Below are positions 1 through 8,222 of a stretch of DNA of 25,812 bases, one piece after another. The position numbers and the translations under genes are program-made. The stretch's first letter is position 1. Each line of letters opens with the position of its first letter. Below the pieces are notes generated by a model that saw only the letters and a program-made list of their open reading frames with translations, was not told the origin of the DNA and made no database searches. Source of the stretch: JBBSEZ01 sp038239195 (lineage in GTDB: Bacteria; Planctomycetota; Planctomycetia; Gemmatales; Gemmataceae); NCBI GenBank assembly GCA_038239195.1, contig JBBSEZ010000094.1, forward strand, positions 1 through 25,812. The letters are read 5' to 3'.

Positions 1-2530
1 TGAGCAGGGCCTTGCCGCTGCGGGCGTCCCACACCTTCACCGTCCTGTCCTCGCTGGCGCTGGCGAGGCGCGAGCCGTCGGGGCTGAACGCCACGCTCCA
101 GACCCAATTCGTGTGCCCCTGGAGGGTGAGGAGGGCGGCGCCGCTGCGGGCGTCCCACACCCTCACCGTCTTGTCCCAACTGGCGCTGGCGAGGCGCGAA
201 CCGTCGGGGCTGAACGCCACGCCCCTCACCCCACTGGTGTGGCCCTTGAAGGTAAGGGGGTCGGGGTCGCTGCGGGCGCCCCAGACCTTGACCGTCTGGT
301 CCCCACTGGCGCTGGCGAGCCGCGGACCGTCGGGGCTGAACGCGAGGCTCGCGACTTCGCCTCCGTGGCCCTTGAGGGTGAGCAGGTGGGCGCCACTGGG
401 GGCGTCCCACATCTTCACCGTCCTATCCGAACTGCCGCTCGCGAGGCGCGTCCCATCGGGGCTGAACGCCACACTCCTAACCGAGCCCGTGTGACCCTTT
501 AACTGGAACAGTGGTAGACCGCAGCGCGTACGCCGGCGCAAGTGCTGCCACTCCCAGCCCCGCTGGTTTGCGCGACACTCTTCGAGCACCACGTTGGCGC
601 GCGAGTGATTGCCCGTCTCGGCCTCTCGATCGGCGAGGGCAATGCGGTTCAAGTGCAGGAGGCCTTCTGCTCGCTCGCGAGCCACGTCCGCCTCGCCCTT
701 TCGCTTCTCGGCGTCGGACCGCGCCTCGTTGGCCTCGTGCTCCTTCTTCTCCGCGTCGCGCCTCGCCTTCTGGGCGAGCTCCTCCTTCTCCGCGACCGCC
801 GCGCGCTGGCCGTCGGCCTGGCCCCAGCCTTCCAGGGCATAGGCCAGGGCGGCGGTGACCCCGGCGAAGCCCAGCGCCGTCACCAGCACCAATCCCAGCA
901 GCAGCGCCGCCACCGCCGGCCGACGCCGCGCCCACTTGGCTGCGCGCTCGGTCCGCCCCACCGCGCGCCCGTGGATCGCCTCGCCTGCCCGGAAGCGCCC
1001 CAGGTCGTCGGCCAGGTCGGCCGCGCTGGCGTAGCGGCGCTGCGGTTCCTTGTGCAGGCACTTGTGGCAGATGGTCTCCAGGTCCGCCGGCACTCCCGGC
1101 TGAAGGCGCCGCACCGGCATCGGCTCGTCGCTCAGCACCCGCACCAAGGTGTCCCACCCCGGCGGGAAGGGTGTCCTGCCGGTGAGGCACTCGTAGAGGA
1201 TGGCACCCAGCCCATAGACGTCGGTGGCAAGAGTGACGGGCCCGCGTTGCGGATCGACCTGCTCCGGGGCCATGTACGGCGGCGTGCCCATCTGCGCCTG
1301 ACTCTGCGTCAGCCCCGCCCCCCCCTCCACCCGCTTGGCCAGCCCGAAGTCGGTCACCTTGGGAGCACCGTCCGTCCCCAGCAGCACGTTGGCCGGTTTG
1401 AGGTCGCGGTGGATGATGCCCCGCTCGTGCGCATGTTGCACGGCGCGGCCCAACTGCTCCCCCAGCCGGGCAGCCTCCGCCGGCGGCAGGGGCTTACCAT
1501 TGAGCCGGGCGGCCAGGCTGCCCTGGGGGCAGAGCTCCAGGGCAAAGTAGGGCAGGCCCTCGTGCTCGCCGAACTCGTAGACCTGGACGATCCCCGGGTG
1601 CGACAGTGCCGCGACCGCCTCCGCCTCGATCAGGAAACGCACCCGAGCCTCGGGACCGGCGTGAGCTCCTGCCAGGATCATCTTGAGGGCGACCAGGCGG
1701 TTGAGCCGGAGGTGGCGGGCCTTGTAGACCACGCCCATGCCGCCGTGGCCGAGGACGCCCAAGACCTCATACCCTGCGACGGCCGGGGGCACGTCGGCCG
1801 TCGGCGCCACCGCAACGGGCCCGCGCTGCTCCCACGTGAGCCGGCGCGAAAGGGGCTCGCGGAAGATTTCGCCGAGCCAGTCCCGGAGCCCTTCCCGGTG
1901 CGCGGAGAAGCGCTCGAGGTACGCCTCCAGCGTCAGGCCGGGCTCCCGCCGCCTGCGGGCCTCGCACTCCGCGGCCACCAGCTCGAACAGCGCGCCCTGG
2001 TGCCGCGCCAACTCGGGGAAGCGCGCCAGGTAGTCTTCGGCGCGGGCCGCCTCGCCCGCCTCGAGGCGATACGCCAGGTCGAGGCGGGCGAGCTCGAGTT
2101 GGAGGGGCAGGCTCGCCGGCCGCCCGGCGGGCAGGTGGTCCTCCAGGTCAGGCCGCCCGCCTCCCCGCCAGGCGGCCTCGAAGCCCTTCACGATCCGGTG
2201 CAGTTCGTCCCACTCCGCGCTCGGAAGCCCCCGGACCAGATCGTCCGCCGTGGGCATCGCCCGGGGCGCGCCCGCGCCTGCCGCAGCGCCAGGGCGGGCG
2301 TTGGCCCAGGAATCGGCCACCTCCGGGTGCGACAGGGCTGGCGGCGTGTCGGGCCCACCCGGCGGGCCGAAGACGGGCCGGCCGGCCTGCAACCTGGCAA
2401 TGCCCTGGCGCACTTCCGGCAGAAGGTCCGGGCGGTCTCGGCAGAGCTCCTCTGGGGTGGGGCTTGCCCCTTGGCGACAGAGGCTTTCGTACGCGAGCAG
2501 CAGATCGAGGACCTTGGAGTTGCTCCCCAT
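1..2530 (-). CDS. Ser/Thr protein kinase with transmembrane segment and WD40 repeats (3' end outside window)
   Basis: Membrane-anchored Hanks-type kinase with a WD40 propeller, a common planctomycete signalling architecture. The frame is open from ATG 2530-2528 through position 1, giving at least 843 residues. Residues 1 to about 250 are a poorly conserved helical region. The kinase domain spans about 254-512, with the glycine loop LGHGGMGVVYKA, the catalytic loop HRDLKPANVLL, DFGLAK, and MAPEQ in the activation segment. A hydrophobic segment lies near 535-560 after a basic RRRPA stretch, followed by a charged Ala/Glu/Lys coiled-coil-like segment near 575-625. At least four WD40 units start near residue 665, each with a GHT...VAFSPDG.RLAS...D.TVKVWDA pattern, and the last runs off the window. 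The start has only a weak upstream GGGG. The substrate is unknown; the WD40 part presumably binds a partner or signal outside the cytoplasmic kinase face (inference). Confidence 0.93.
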   Translation of the reverse strand, partial: MGSNSKVLDLLLAYESLCRQGASPTPEELCRDRPDLLPEVRQGIARLQAGRPVFGPPGGPDTPPALSHPEVADSWANARPGAAAGAGAPRAMPTADDLVRGLPSAEWDELHRIVKGFEAAWRGGGRPDLEDHLPAGRPASLPLQLELARLDLAYRLEAGEAARAEDYLARFPELARHQGALFELVAAECEARRRREPGLTLEAYLERFSAHREGLRDWLGEIFREPLSRRLTWEQRGPVAVAPTADVPPAVAGYEVLGVLGHGGMGVVYKARHLRLNRLVALKMILAGAHAGPEARVRFLIEAEAVAALSHPGIVQVYEFGEHEGLPYFALELCPQGSLAARLNGKPLPPAEAARLGEQLGRAVQHAHERGIIHRDLKPANVLLGTDGAPKVTDFGLAKRVEGGAGLTQSQAQMGTPPYMAPEQVDPQRGPVTLATDVYGLGAILYECLTGRTPFPPGWDTLVRVLSDEPMPVRRLQPGVPADLETICHKCLHKEPQRRYASAADLADDLGRFRAGEAIHGRAVGRTERAAKWARRRPAVAALLLGLVLVTALGFAGVTAALAYALEGWGQADGQRAAVAEKEELAQKARRDAEKKEHEANEARSDAEKRKGEADVARERAEGLLHLNRIALADREAETGNHSRANVVLEECRANQRGWEWQHLRRRTRCGLPLFQLKGHTGSVRSVAFSPDGTRLASGSSDRTVKMWDAPSGAHLLTLKGHGGEVASLAFSPDGPRLASASGDQTVKVWGARSDPDPLTFKGHTSGVRGVAFSPDGSRLASASWDKTVRVWDARSGAALLTLQGHTNWVWSVAFSPDGSRLASASEDRTVKVWDARSGKALL

Positions 2531-3025
2531 GACGAATCGCCCCGTGGGTACGTCTCGGTCAGAACAGGGGCCCGAGCGGTGAGAGCTTTTCTTGCAGCCT
2601 GAGCCGGGCCGGCAACCACCGCCGTGCGGCGGATCGGCCACGTAGATGCTTCCGGAGTGGGGGGCAGGCAGGCCTCGACAGGCAGGGCCCCGCTCGAACA
2701 TCTTCGCGGCGGGGGGCGTCGCGAGCAACGTTTTTCTGATCCCGATCGCCCGCCGCTTACGCCAGGCATGGTAGAGGCGGCCTCAGCGCCCCTGCCGCGC
2801 AGGTATTACCGTGGCTTTGCCAGCCCAGGTTCTTTCTCGAACCGCCGCGTTCTGGCGTCCCTTGTTGATAGAGGAGCGGCGAGGCGTTGGGGACGGTCCC
2901 CTTGCCCGGCTCGCCCGCCCCGTCCAGCCGACCTTGGCCGTAACGTTCTGACTGCCGGGCCATCTCGTGTTGTGTCCCAGGCGCGGCGATCGACCGCCGC
3001 GCTCGTTACCGAAAGGAGAATACCG
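2531..3025. other. Divergent intergenic region
   Basis: About 495 bases lie between the minus-strand kinase and the plus-strand Tudor-like gene and should hold the promoters of both. Open frames exist here, but they are high-GC chance frames without recognisable protein features. A short palindrome (GGGGAC-G-GTCCCC) lies at 2889-2901. I could not identify a convincing -35/-10 pair or an RNA gene. Confidence 0.5.
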
Positions 3026-3892
3026 ATGAACGATCGTTTCCAGGATGGGCTCGCCTCCAGGCCGGCGTACCGCACGAACCGCTCCCGTTCCTGGAAGGTG
3101 GGCGATCCGGTGTTCGCCCCCTGGGAGCCAACGTTCCTCTATGCGGGGACCATTCAGGAGATCGCCGGCAGCGAGGCCCACGTCGCCTTCGAGGACGGCG
3201 ACAAGGGTTGGGTGCTGTTGGACGACCTCCAGCCCCAGGAGGTCTGGCCCGGCCTCGAGGTCCTCAGCCGGCGCAAGATGGGCCACCTCTTCTCCCCGGG
3301 CGTCCTCGAGGAGGTGCGTGGCAAGTCGGTCCGCATCGCCTTCGGCCCCGGCGACGAGGAGTGGACCACCGTGGCCGCCCTGCGACTGCGCCGGCAGCAC
3401 GCCGGCGCGGGCGCGCAGCCGACCGCCATCGCGTCCGACCTGGCGTTCTTGAAGGACCTGCGCGTCGGCGACCGCGTCTTGGCCCCCTGGGAGGCCCTCT
3501 TCCTGTATGCCGGCACCGTGGAGCAGGTCCAGGGCAGCGAGGCCTGCATTCGCTTCGACGACGGCGACCGCGGCTGGGTGCAGCTCCGGCAGCTCCGCCC
3601 CCTGGAGGTCCGCCCGGGGCTGCGCGTCTTCGGCCGCTGGAAGATGGGGCGGGCCTACTATCCCGGGGAGGTCGCCGCCGTGGAGGGGGAGCGCGTCCGG
3701 ATCGCCTACGACGATGGCGACCGGGAATGGACCAAGGTGGCCGCCTTGCGCGTCCTCTGCTACCCGACGGGCCCGAACGCCCGGCCCACGCACTTCGGCC
3801 CCGGCTCGAGTTTCCTCTCCGGTGCGCTGTTGTGGATCGTCCCGGTCGGCATCGTCTTGGTCCTGGCCTTGCTCCGAGGCGGTTGCCAGTAG
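3026..3892 (+). CDS. Tandem Tudor/Agenet-like protein with C-terminal membrane anchor
   Basis: A 288-residue protein of unknown function built from a duplicated pair of small beta-barrel modules. Copy A (about residues 24-120) and copy B (about 146-250) each contain the pattern VGD.V.APWE..FLYAGT, then F.DGD.GWV, then PG..V..R.KMG.....PG, then DGD.EWT..AALR. This layout recalls tandem Tudor/DUF4537-type folds. A hydrophobic tail (about residues 267-284, IVPVGIVLVLALL) followed by RGGCQ suggests a tail anchor. The start is ATG 3026, chosen because AAGGAGAA lies 8-12 bases upstream; the frame extends further upstream but lacks protein-like sequence. It is followed after 68 bases by an AAA+ ATPase and then a VWA-like gene on the same strand, so it may be a membrane or ligand-recognition component of that set (inference). 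Tudor assignment is by motif only. Confidence 0.8.
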   Translation: MNDRFQDGLASRPAYRTNRSRSWKVGDPVFAPWEPTFLYAGTIQEIAGSEAHVAFEDGDKGWVLLDDLQPQEVWPGLEVLSRRKMGHLFSPGVLEEVRGKSVRIAFGPGDEEWTTVAALRLRRQHAGAGAQPTAIASDLAFLKDLRVGDRVLAPWEALFLYAGTVEQVQGSEACIRFDDGDRGWVQLRQLRPLEVRPGLRVFGRWKMGRAYYPGEVAAVEGERVRIAYDDGDREWTKVAALRVLCYPTGPNARPTHFGPGSSFLSGALLWIVPVGIVLVLALLRGGCQ

Positions 3893-3960
3893 GCTGTAAC
3901 AAAGGAGCAAGCCCGCCGTATTGATGAGTGTGATCCTACTTCTCACGAAAGGGATTCGTC

Positions 3961-4854
3961 ATGAACACGATCGCGAATCGCTCGCAGGCGGCCCGCAATG
4001 GTCAGCCGGCCATCCTCGACCTGCCCTGGCACCACAAGGCCCGTAAGGCCCTCGAGGCCCGGACGTCTCGGATGGTCTTGCTGGTCGGCGAGCCCGGGAC
4101 CGGCAAGACCACCTTCGCCACCACCATCGCCCGCGAGCGCACCCGGCAGGAGCCGGAACGGTTGAGCGGCACGCCGACCACGGAGGACAACCACATCTGG
4201 GGACACTTCGAGCTGTCCGGCGGGGCCACCCCCTTCCGCGATGGCCCGCTGCCGGCGGCGCTCAAGAGCGGCCGCTGGCTCGTCATCGAGGAGTTCTCGC
4301 TGGTCCCGCCGGAAGTGCGGGCCAGCCTGCTGCCGCTCCGGGACCAGCACACCATCGAGAACCCGTTCACGAAAGAGGCCCTGCCGATCCCCGAAGGCTT
4401 CCGCTGCCTCTGCACCAGCAACAGCGAGTCGCTCACCTGCCGCAAGAACACCGGCATCGTCAAGGTGCTCGTCGATGGCATGCTGCTGGTGGAAACGCTG
4501 GAGCTGGACGACCTTCAGGTGGGCCGCTTCCTCCGCCATCACTTCCCCAAGGCGGGCAAGAAGCGCGTGGCCCAGGTGCTGAAGCTGTGGAACGAGTACC
4601 GTGGCCTGACCAGCCGGGGCACGTCGGGCAAGAGCCATCTCAGCTATCGGGCCGCCGCCCACCTGATGGACCTGCTCGAACTGGGCCTGGAGGAGACCGA
4701 CGCCGTGCAGATCGCGCTGGTGAACAAGTTCCTGGCCAGCGACCCGGACCTGTTCGCGGCGGCCAAGCTCAAGAACTCGCTCGCCGAGCCGGCCGACGGT
4801 GCCGAGCCCAGTCCGGGGCACGACGCGGGCGAGGACCAGACCTACAACGACTGA
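3961..4854 (+). CDS. MoxR/CobS-like AAA+ ATPase
   Basis: A 297-residue AAA+ ATPase of the MoxR/CobS/NorQ type; such proteins remodel partner proteins, often for metal or cofactor insertion. Visible features are Walker A GEPGTGKT (residues 43-50), a Walker B-like WLVIEE (E110/E111, with Glu where Asp is usual) and a sensor-1 Asn (N154 in CTSNSE). The segment after sensor 1 aligns in style with CobS, where a DRW/DRF sequence normally supplies the arginine finger. Here the corresponding stretch reads DGMLLVETLEL and no Arg is visible. A helical lid region and an acidic low-complexity tail follow. The start ATG 3961 has GAAAGGG 7-13 bases upstream. The next gene begins 13 bases after the stop, a spacing typical of co-translated AAA+/VWA pairs. 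Confidence 0.87.
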   Translation: MNTIANRSQAARNGQPAILDLPWHHKARKALEARTSRMVLLVGEPGTGKTTFATTIARERTRQEPERLSGTPTTEDNHIWGHFELSGGATPFRDGPLPAALKSGRWLVIEEFSLVPPEVRASLLPLRDQHTIENPFTKEALPIPEGFRCLCTSNSESLTCRKNTGIVKVLVDGMLLVETLELDDLQVGRFLRHHFPKAGKKRVAQVLKLWNEYRGLTSRGTSGKSHLSYRAAAHLMDLLELGLEETDAVQIALVNKFLASDPDLFAAAKLKNSLAEPADGAEPSPGHDAGEDQTYND

Positions 4855-4867
4855 CGGGGAGGCAAAC

Positions 4868-6397
4868 ATGCGACTCAACACGCTGACGCTGGAGCAGTTC
4901 AGCCCGCGTGGGCTGAACCTGCTCGGCTCGATCCTGGGCGACGGCGACGTGCGCATCGTGCTGTCCGGGCGAGCCAGTCATCCGGCCACGGTCGTGCTGG
5001 AAAGCTGGACCGTGGTCCTCGACCCGCAGCGCGCCGGTCTGTACGATTTGGCCCTGTGCGCTCGCTTGTTGAAGCACCGCGCCTTGCGCCATTCCGGGCC
5101 GAAAAAGGCCGACCGCCGCGACCGTTGGCTCACCCGCAAGGCCCACCGCCAGCTCGTCGCGCAGGCCCACGACGAGCTGAAGCGGGACTATCCCGGGATC
5201 GTGCGGCTGCCGGGGCGTTACCTGCCCGGGGCAGAGCTGGAAGGGCTGCACGTGGTCGCCCGATCGGTCGAGTGGGCCCCGCTGGCGCCGGCGCCGCCCG
5301 GCCAACCGCCTCCGGGGCGCCCCGGCCAACCGCGCCTGCCGAGCCAGCGCGAAGGCCAACCGGACGGGGCCGGTTTCGAGCTCCTGGACGTCCCCGAGAT
5401 CGAGATCACCGGGGCGGAGGACGATTTCAATTGGCTGCTGAGCGCCCTGGAGAACGGCTCGTTCCCCCTCCAGACGGTGCCTCGGCTCGAAGAACTGCCG
5501 TTCCTGAGCGTGCCGTTGCGCCTGTGCCTGGGCGAAACGTGTCCGACGGCCGAGGTGTTCGAGGAACTGCTGGCCAGCCACGACAACAAGGAGATGATCG
5601 CTGGGTTCATGAAATGCTACCAGCGGAAATCGGAGGTGCGCCAGCAACGCCGGGCCCTCGGCCGGCACAAGCGCAGCGGCGCCAACCTCGACACGGCCCG
5701 GCTGGTCGATGCGGTCATCGCGCAGCGGGTCGGCATCGAGCCGCGCCTCTTTCGCCAGCGCGGCTCCACGATCGAGCCGGTGTTCGACCTGAGCGAGCAC
5801 CTCGTCGTGCTCGCCTTCGACCTCAACGACCTGCAGCGGCACGACAACTGGCTGGAAGGCGATCGGCGCGAGGCGATGCAGCGGTTCCTGGCCTGCCTCC
5901 TGACCGCGTACCAGCGCCTGGAGGTCGATTGCGTTGTGATCGGCTTCGCCGACCAGTTGGTGGCGTTGAAGGGCGGTCGAAACGTCTGCCTGCACCTGAC
6001 GATGACGCTGAAGCGCTTGGAGGACGACTTCGACAGCGGCTTCTGGAATCGGCTGAGCCACCTGCTGAACGATCCGCCGCGGCTGCCGGGGAGCCCGACC
6101 TGCTTCCATCCACTCAGCTTGCGCGACGTCGCCGGGGCGTTCGATCGGGTCGCGCGGGAGCAGGACCACTCCTACCGCGCGATCCTCTGGTGGGCGCGGC
6201 GGGGCATGCACCCGTCCTTCCCGGAGTACCGAACGACCGACTTCCTGATGCGCATCGCGGACCACGTCGATGGCGAGATGCGGGAGCTGGAAAAGCGGTT
6301 CACCGGGGCCCTCGACACGCTCGCCTCGATGCTGCCTCGGGAGTTGAAGGACCACGGACGATCGGGGCAATATCTACAGAGCATCGAGGTGCCCTGA
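4868..6397 (+). CDS. CobT/VWA-like partner of the AAA+ ATPase
   Basis: A 509-residue protein, probable partner of the upstream ATPase. The N-terminal half is unrecognised, with a Pro/Gly/Gln-rich linker near residues 140-165. The C-terminal half resembles the CobT/VWA arrangement: LDTARLVDAVI and a following LF segment, then a hydrophobic strand ending in D318, then a helix, then VIGFADQLVAL (about residues 357-367). In a canonical VWA domain the strand carries DxSxS; here it reads D318-L-N320-D-L322, so metal coordination through the MIDAS is probably lost. The chosen start is ATG 4868, with GGGGAGG 8-14 bases upstream; a longer frame begins inside the ATPase gene but lacks protein-like sequence. 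By analogy with CobS-CobT, NorQ-NorD and RavA-ViaA it may form a chaperone-like complex with the ATPase, but the target is unknown. Confidence 0.78.
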   Translation: MRLNTLTLEQFSPRGLNLLGSILGDGDVRIVLSGRASHPATVVLESWTVVLDPQRAGLYDLALCARLLKHRALRHSGPKKADRRDRWLTRKAHRQLVAQAHDELKRDYPGIVRLPGRYLPGAELEGLHVVARSVEWAPLAPAPPGQPPPGRPGQPRLPSQREGQPDGAGFELLDVPEIEITGAEDDFNWLLSALENGSFPLQTVPRLEELPFLSVPLRLCLGETCPTAEVFEELLASHDNKEMIAGFMKCYQRKSEVRQQRRALGRHKRSGANLDTARLVDAVIAQRVGIEPRLFRQRGSTIEPVFDLSEHLVVLAFDLNDLQRHDNWLEGDRREAMQRFLACLLTAYQRLEVDCVVIGFADQLVALKGGRNVCLHLTMTLKRLEDDFDSGFWNRLSHLLNDPPRLPGSPTCFHPLSLRDVAGAFDRVAREQDHSYRAILWWARRGMHPSFPEYRTTDFLMRIADHVDGEMRELEKRFTGALDTLASMLPRELKDHGRSGQYLQSIEVP

Positions 6398-6465
6398 TCC
6401 GTTATGAGCGCTTGCGTTCTCCGGCGGCTAGCTGTTCGTTTCGGAGGCCCGCCGCCTCTGTGCCA

Positions 6466-6514
6466 GCCCGACGCGCCCCCGCGGGCTTTCCTCTCCCACG
6501 CTGGCGCGTCGGGC
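6466..6514. terminator. Inverted repeat between convergent genes, possible bidirectional terminator
   Basis: A perfect 12-base inverted repeat (GCCCGACGCGCC at 6466-6477, complement at 6503-6514) with a 25-base loop sits between the stop of the VWA-like gene (plus) and the stop of the 185-residue gene (minus). There is no clear U-tract, so terminator function is inferred only from position. Confidence 0.45.
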
Positions 6515-6552
6515 GGCCCCGTTGCCGCCCTGGCAAGGGATTTGTGAAACGG

Positions 6553-7110
6553 TCATCTCGAGCCCCCCGGCTCGCCTGCCCCTTGGAAGGCGCCCGCGGG
6601 GACGGGGGAGTTGTCGTCCCACTTGCCGCGCGCGGCGGCCTCGCGAAGCGCTTGCAGGTCGCGGCGCATGGCGGCGAGCGCCTCGGCGGTGTCGGCGGAG
6701 CGGGCCATCCGGAAGGCGTGGATGGCGAAATCCGCGCTCTGGGCGACGAGCTGGGCGGCGGCCCGCGGGTCGGTCAGGGTGGCGGCCTCGGCGGCGAAGG
6801 CGGTGGCATGGGCGACCATGCACGCGACGACGACGGCCTCGTTTTCGGCCGAGGTTGGGGCTTTGCCGTCGAGGTTGTCCAGGGCGAGGGTGTAAGCCGC
6901 CGCGGCCGCGGCGGCCAGTTCGTCGTCGGCATGGGCGGTCTGGGCAGCGTGCTCCGTCCGAGCCAGGGCGCTTTCGAGGACCGTCGCCTGTTCGGCCGGG
7001 GCGCGCAGCAGGGGACGCGCGCGGCGGACGCAGCGGGCCGCGAAGGCCAGGCGCGCCCAGCGGGGCAAGGGCAGAACTTCCTGGAGCGCGATGCGGGCGG
7101 CTTCGGTCAT
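6553..7110 (-). CDS. Hypothetical protein, Ala-rich helical
   Basis: A 185-residue protein that I cannot assign. It is almost entirely helical and alanine-rich. The N-terminus (LPLPRWARLAFAARCVRRARPLL) resembles the opening of small planctomycete hypotheticals that count or scaffold, but this is an impression rather than a family call. No signal peptide or membrane span is evident. The start ATG has a weak GAGG about 9 bases upstream. It begins 19 bases after the stop of the secreted beta-propeller-like gene on the same strand, so the two are probably co-transcribed. The opposite strand also has long open frames here; this strand was preferred for its residue composition and its spacing to the neighbour. 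Confidence 0.6.
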   Translation of the reverse strand: MTEAARIALQEVLPLPRWARLAFAARCVRRARPLLRAPAEQATVLESALARTEHAAQTAHADDELAAAAAAAYTLALDNLDGKAPTSAENEAVVVACMVAHATAFAAEAATLTDPRAAAQLVAQSADFAIHAFRMARSADTAEALAAMRRDLQALREAAARGKWDDNSPVPAGAFQGAGEPGGSR

Positions 7111-7129
7111 GCGGGGCCTCGGTGAGGGC

Positions 7130-7549
7130 TCAGGGGGCGAGCTTCTTGCCCGTCCGGGAATCGAGCTGGAGCGTGGTGTTATCCTGGAGCGTGACGGTCA
7201 ACTTGGCCCCGTCGTTGGAGAAGCGGAAGGAACCGACCTTCGCTCCGCCGCGGAGCTTCCAGACGAGCTTGCCGGTCGCGACGTCGATGTTACAGACCGT
7301 CCCGCTGTCGTCGCCGGAGGCCAGCGCCTTACCGTCGGGGGAGAAGGCAAGCGCGGAGACCTCGGCCACGTGCGCCAGGATGCGGCGCAGTTCGCGGTTC
7401 GACTTCGAGTCGAGAATGCCGATCGCCTTGCCGTTGCTCTGGGCGACCAGCTTGCCGTCGGGCGACTGCGCGTTGGCCGCGCCGGCAGGCAAGGCGAGCG
7501 GGCCGATCAGGCAGAACGCGGCGCCGGCCAAGGCGAGAGCTCGCAGCAT
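7130..7549 (-). CDS. Small secreted WD40/beta-propeller-fragment protein
   Basis: A 139-residue protein with a clear signal peptide (MLRALALAGAAFCLIGPLAL, then an A-G-A-A cleavage-like site). The mature part has about three WD40-like blades: SPDGKLVAQSNGKAIGILDSK, AEVSALAFSPDGKALASGDD with IDVATGKLVW, and a third blade FSNDGAKL with LDSRTGKKL. A closed propeller needs six to eight blades, so it must oligomerise, pair with another protein or be a remnant. The ATG has GGAGA 6-10 bases upstream, which argues for a translated gene. It is divergent from msrA and followed closely by the 185-residue gene. Confidence 0.75.
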   Translation of the reverse strand: MLRALALAGAAFCLIGPLALPAGAANAQSPDGKLVAQSNGKAIGILDSKSNRELRRILAHVAEVSALAFSPDGKALASGDDSGTVCNIDVATGKLVWKLRGGAKVGSFRFSNDGAKLTVTLQDNTTLQLDSRTGKKLAP

Positions 7550-7677
7550 GGGTTTCTCCGATTCGCGATGAGGAACGAGGCTGGGACATTGTACGCCGGC
7601 GCCATCCCCGCGACCATCGAGGCGCCTACACTATGAGAGAGGGGGCTCGTTCGCTGTCTTTCGGGGAGGACGATACC

Positions 7678-8154
7678 GTGAGCACGCAACTCGCGACCTT
7701 CGGGGCCGGCTGTTTCTGGGGAGTCGAGGCGCGCTTCCGCCAGGTGCCGGGCGTCGTATCGACCGCCGTCGGCTACCTGGGCGGGACGCTGGAGGGCCCC
7801 ACCTACCAGGCGGTCTGCACCGGCCGCACCGGGCACGCCGAGGTCGTGCAGGTCGAGTACGACCCGGAGCGCGTCGGCTACGAACAACTGCTCGACGTCT
7901 TCTGGGAGAACCACGACCCGACGACGCTGAATCGCCAGGGCCCGGACTCCGGAACGCAGTACCGCTCCGCCATCTTCTTCCACGTGCCCGAGCAGCAGGC
8001 GGCCGCGCAGGCGTCCAAGGAGGCCCGGCAAGCCAGCGGGCGCTACCGCCGGCCCATCGTTACGGAGATCACTCCGGCCAGCACGTTCTGGCGCGCGGAG
8101 GAGTATCACCAGCAGTACCTCGAAAAGCGCGGGCAGGCGCACTGCCACCTGTGA
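7678..8154 (+). CDS. msrA: Peptide-methionine (S)-S-oxide reductase
   Basis: A cytoplasmic enzyme that reduces methionine S-sulfoxide in proteins using thioredoxin-type electrons. The 158-residue product shows the family signature GAGCFWGVEARF with catalytic Cys12, the conserved VGYLGG, the GRTGHAEVVQVEYDP segment, FWENHDPTT, GTQYRSAIF and a C-terminal EEYHQQYL. The start chosen is GTG 7678, because GGGGAGG lies at 7663-7669 with an 8-base spacing and the MsrA homology begins right after. An in-frame ATG at 7633 would add 15 residues of unconserved sequence. The length is typical for a single-domain MsrA without a fused MsrB. It is followed 68 bases later by the MBL-fold gene. Confidence 0.96.
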   Translation: MSTQLATFGAGCFWGVEARFRQVPGVVSTAVGYLGGTLEGPTYQAVCTGRTGHAEVVQVEYDPERVGYEQLLDVFWENHDPTTLNRQGPDSGTQYRSAIFFHVPEQQAAAQASKEARQASGRYRRPIVTEITPASTFWRAEEYHQQYLEKRGQAHCHL

Positions 8155-8222
8155 GGGGCCTGGCCGAACCAGCCCGATAGCCACTCGGGACCGCACGACG
8201 CCGAACGAGGGCCCGGGAAGCC

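Noticed and set aside
542..2602. 686-residue plus-strand open frame
   Set aside because: It is antisense to the kinase-TM-WD40 gene, whose minus-strand frame shows clear kinase and WD40 motifs; the plus-strand product is His/Arg/Pro-rich with no domain.
7589..7632. TTGTAC...TACACT as an msrA promoter
   Set aside because: The spacing of about 32 bases between the hexamers is too long for a sigma-70-type promoter.
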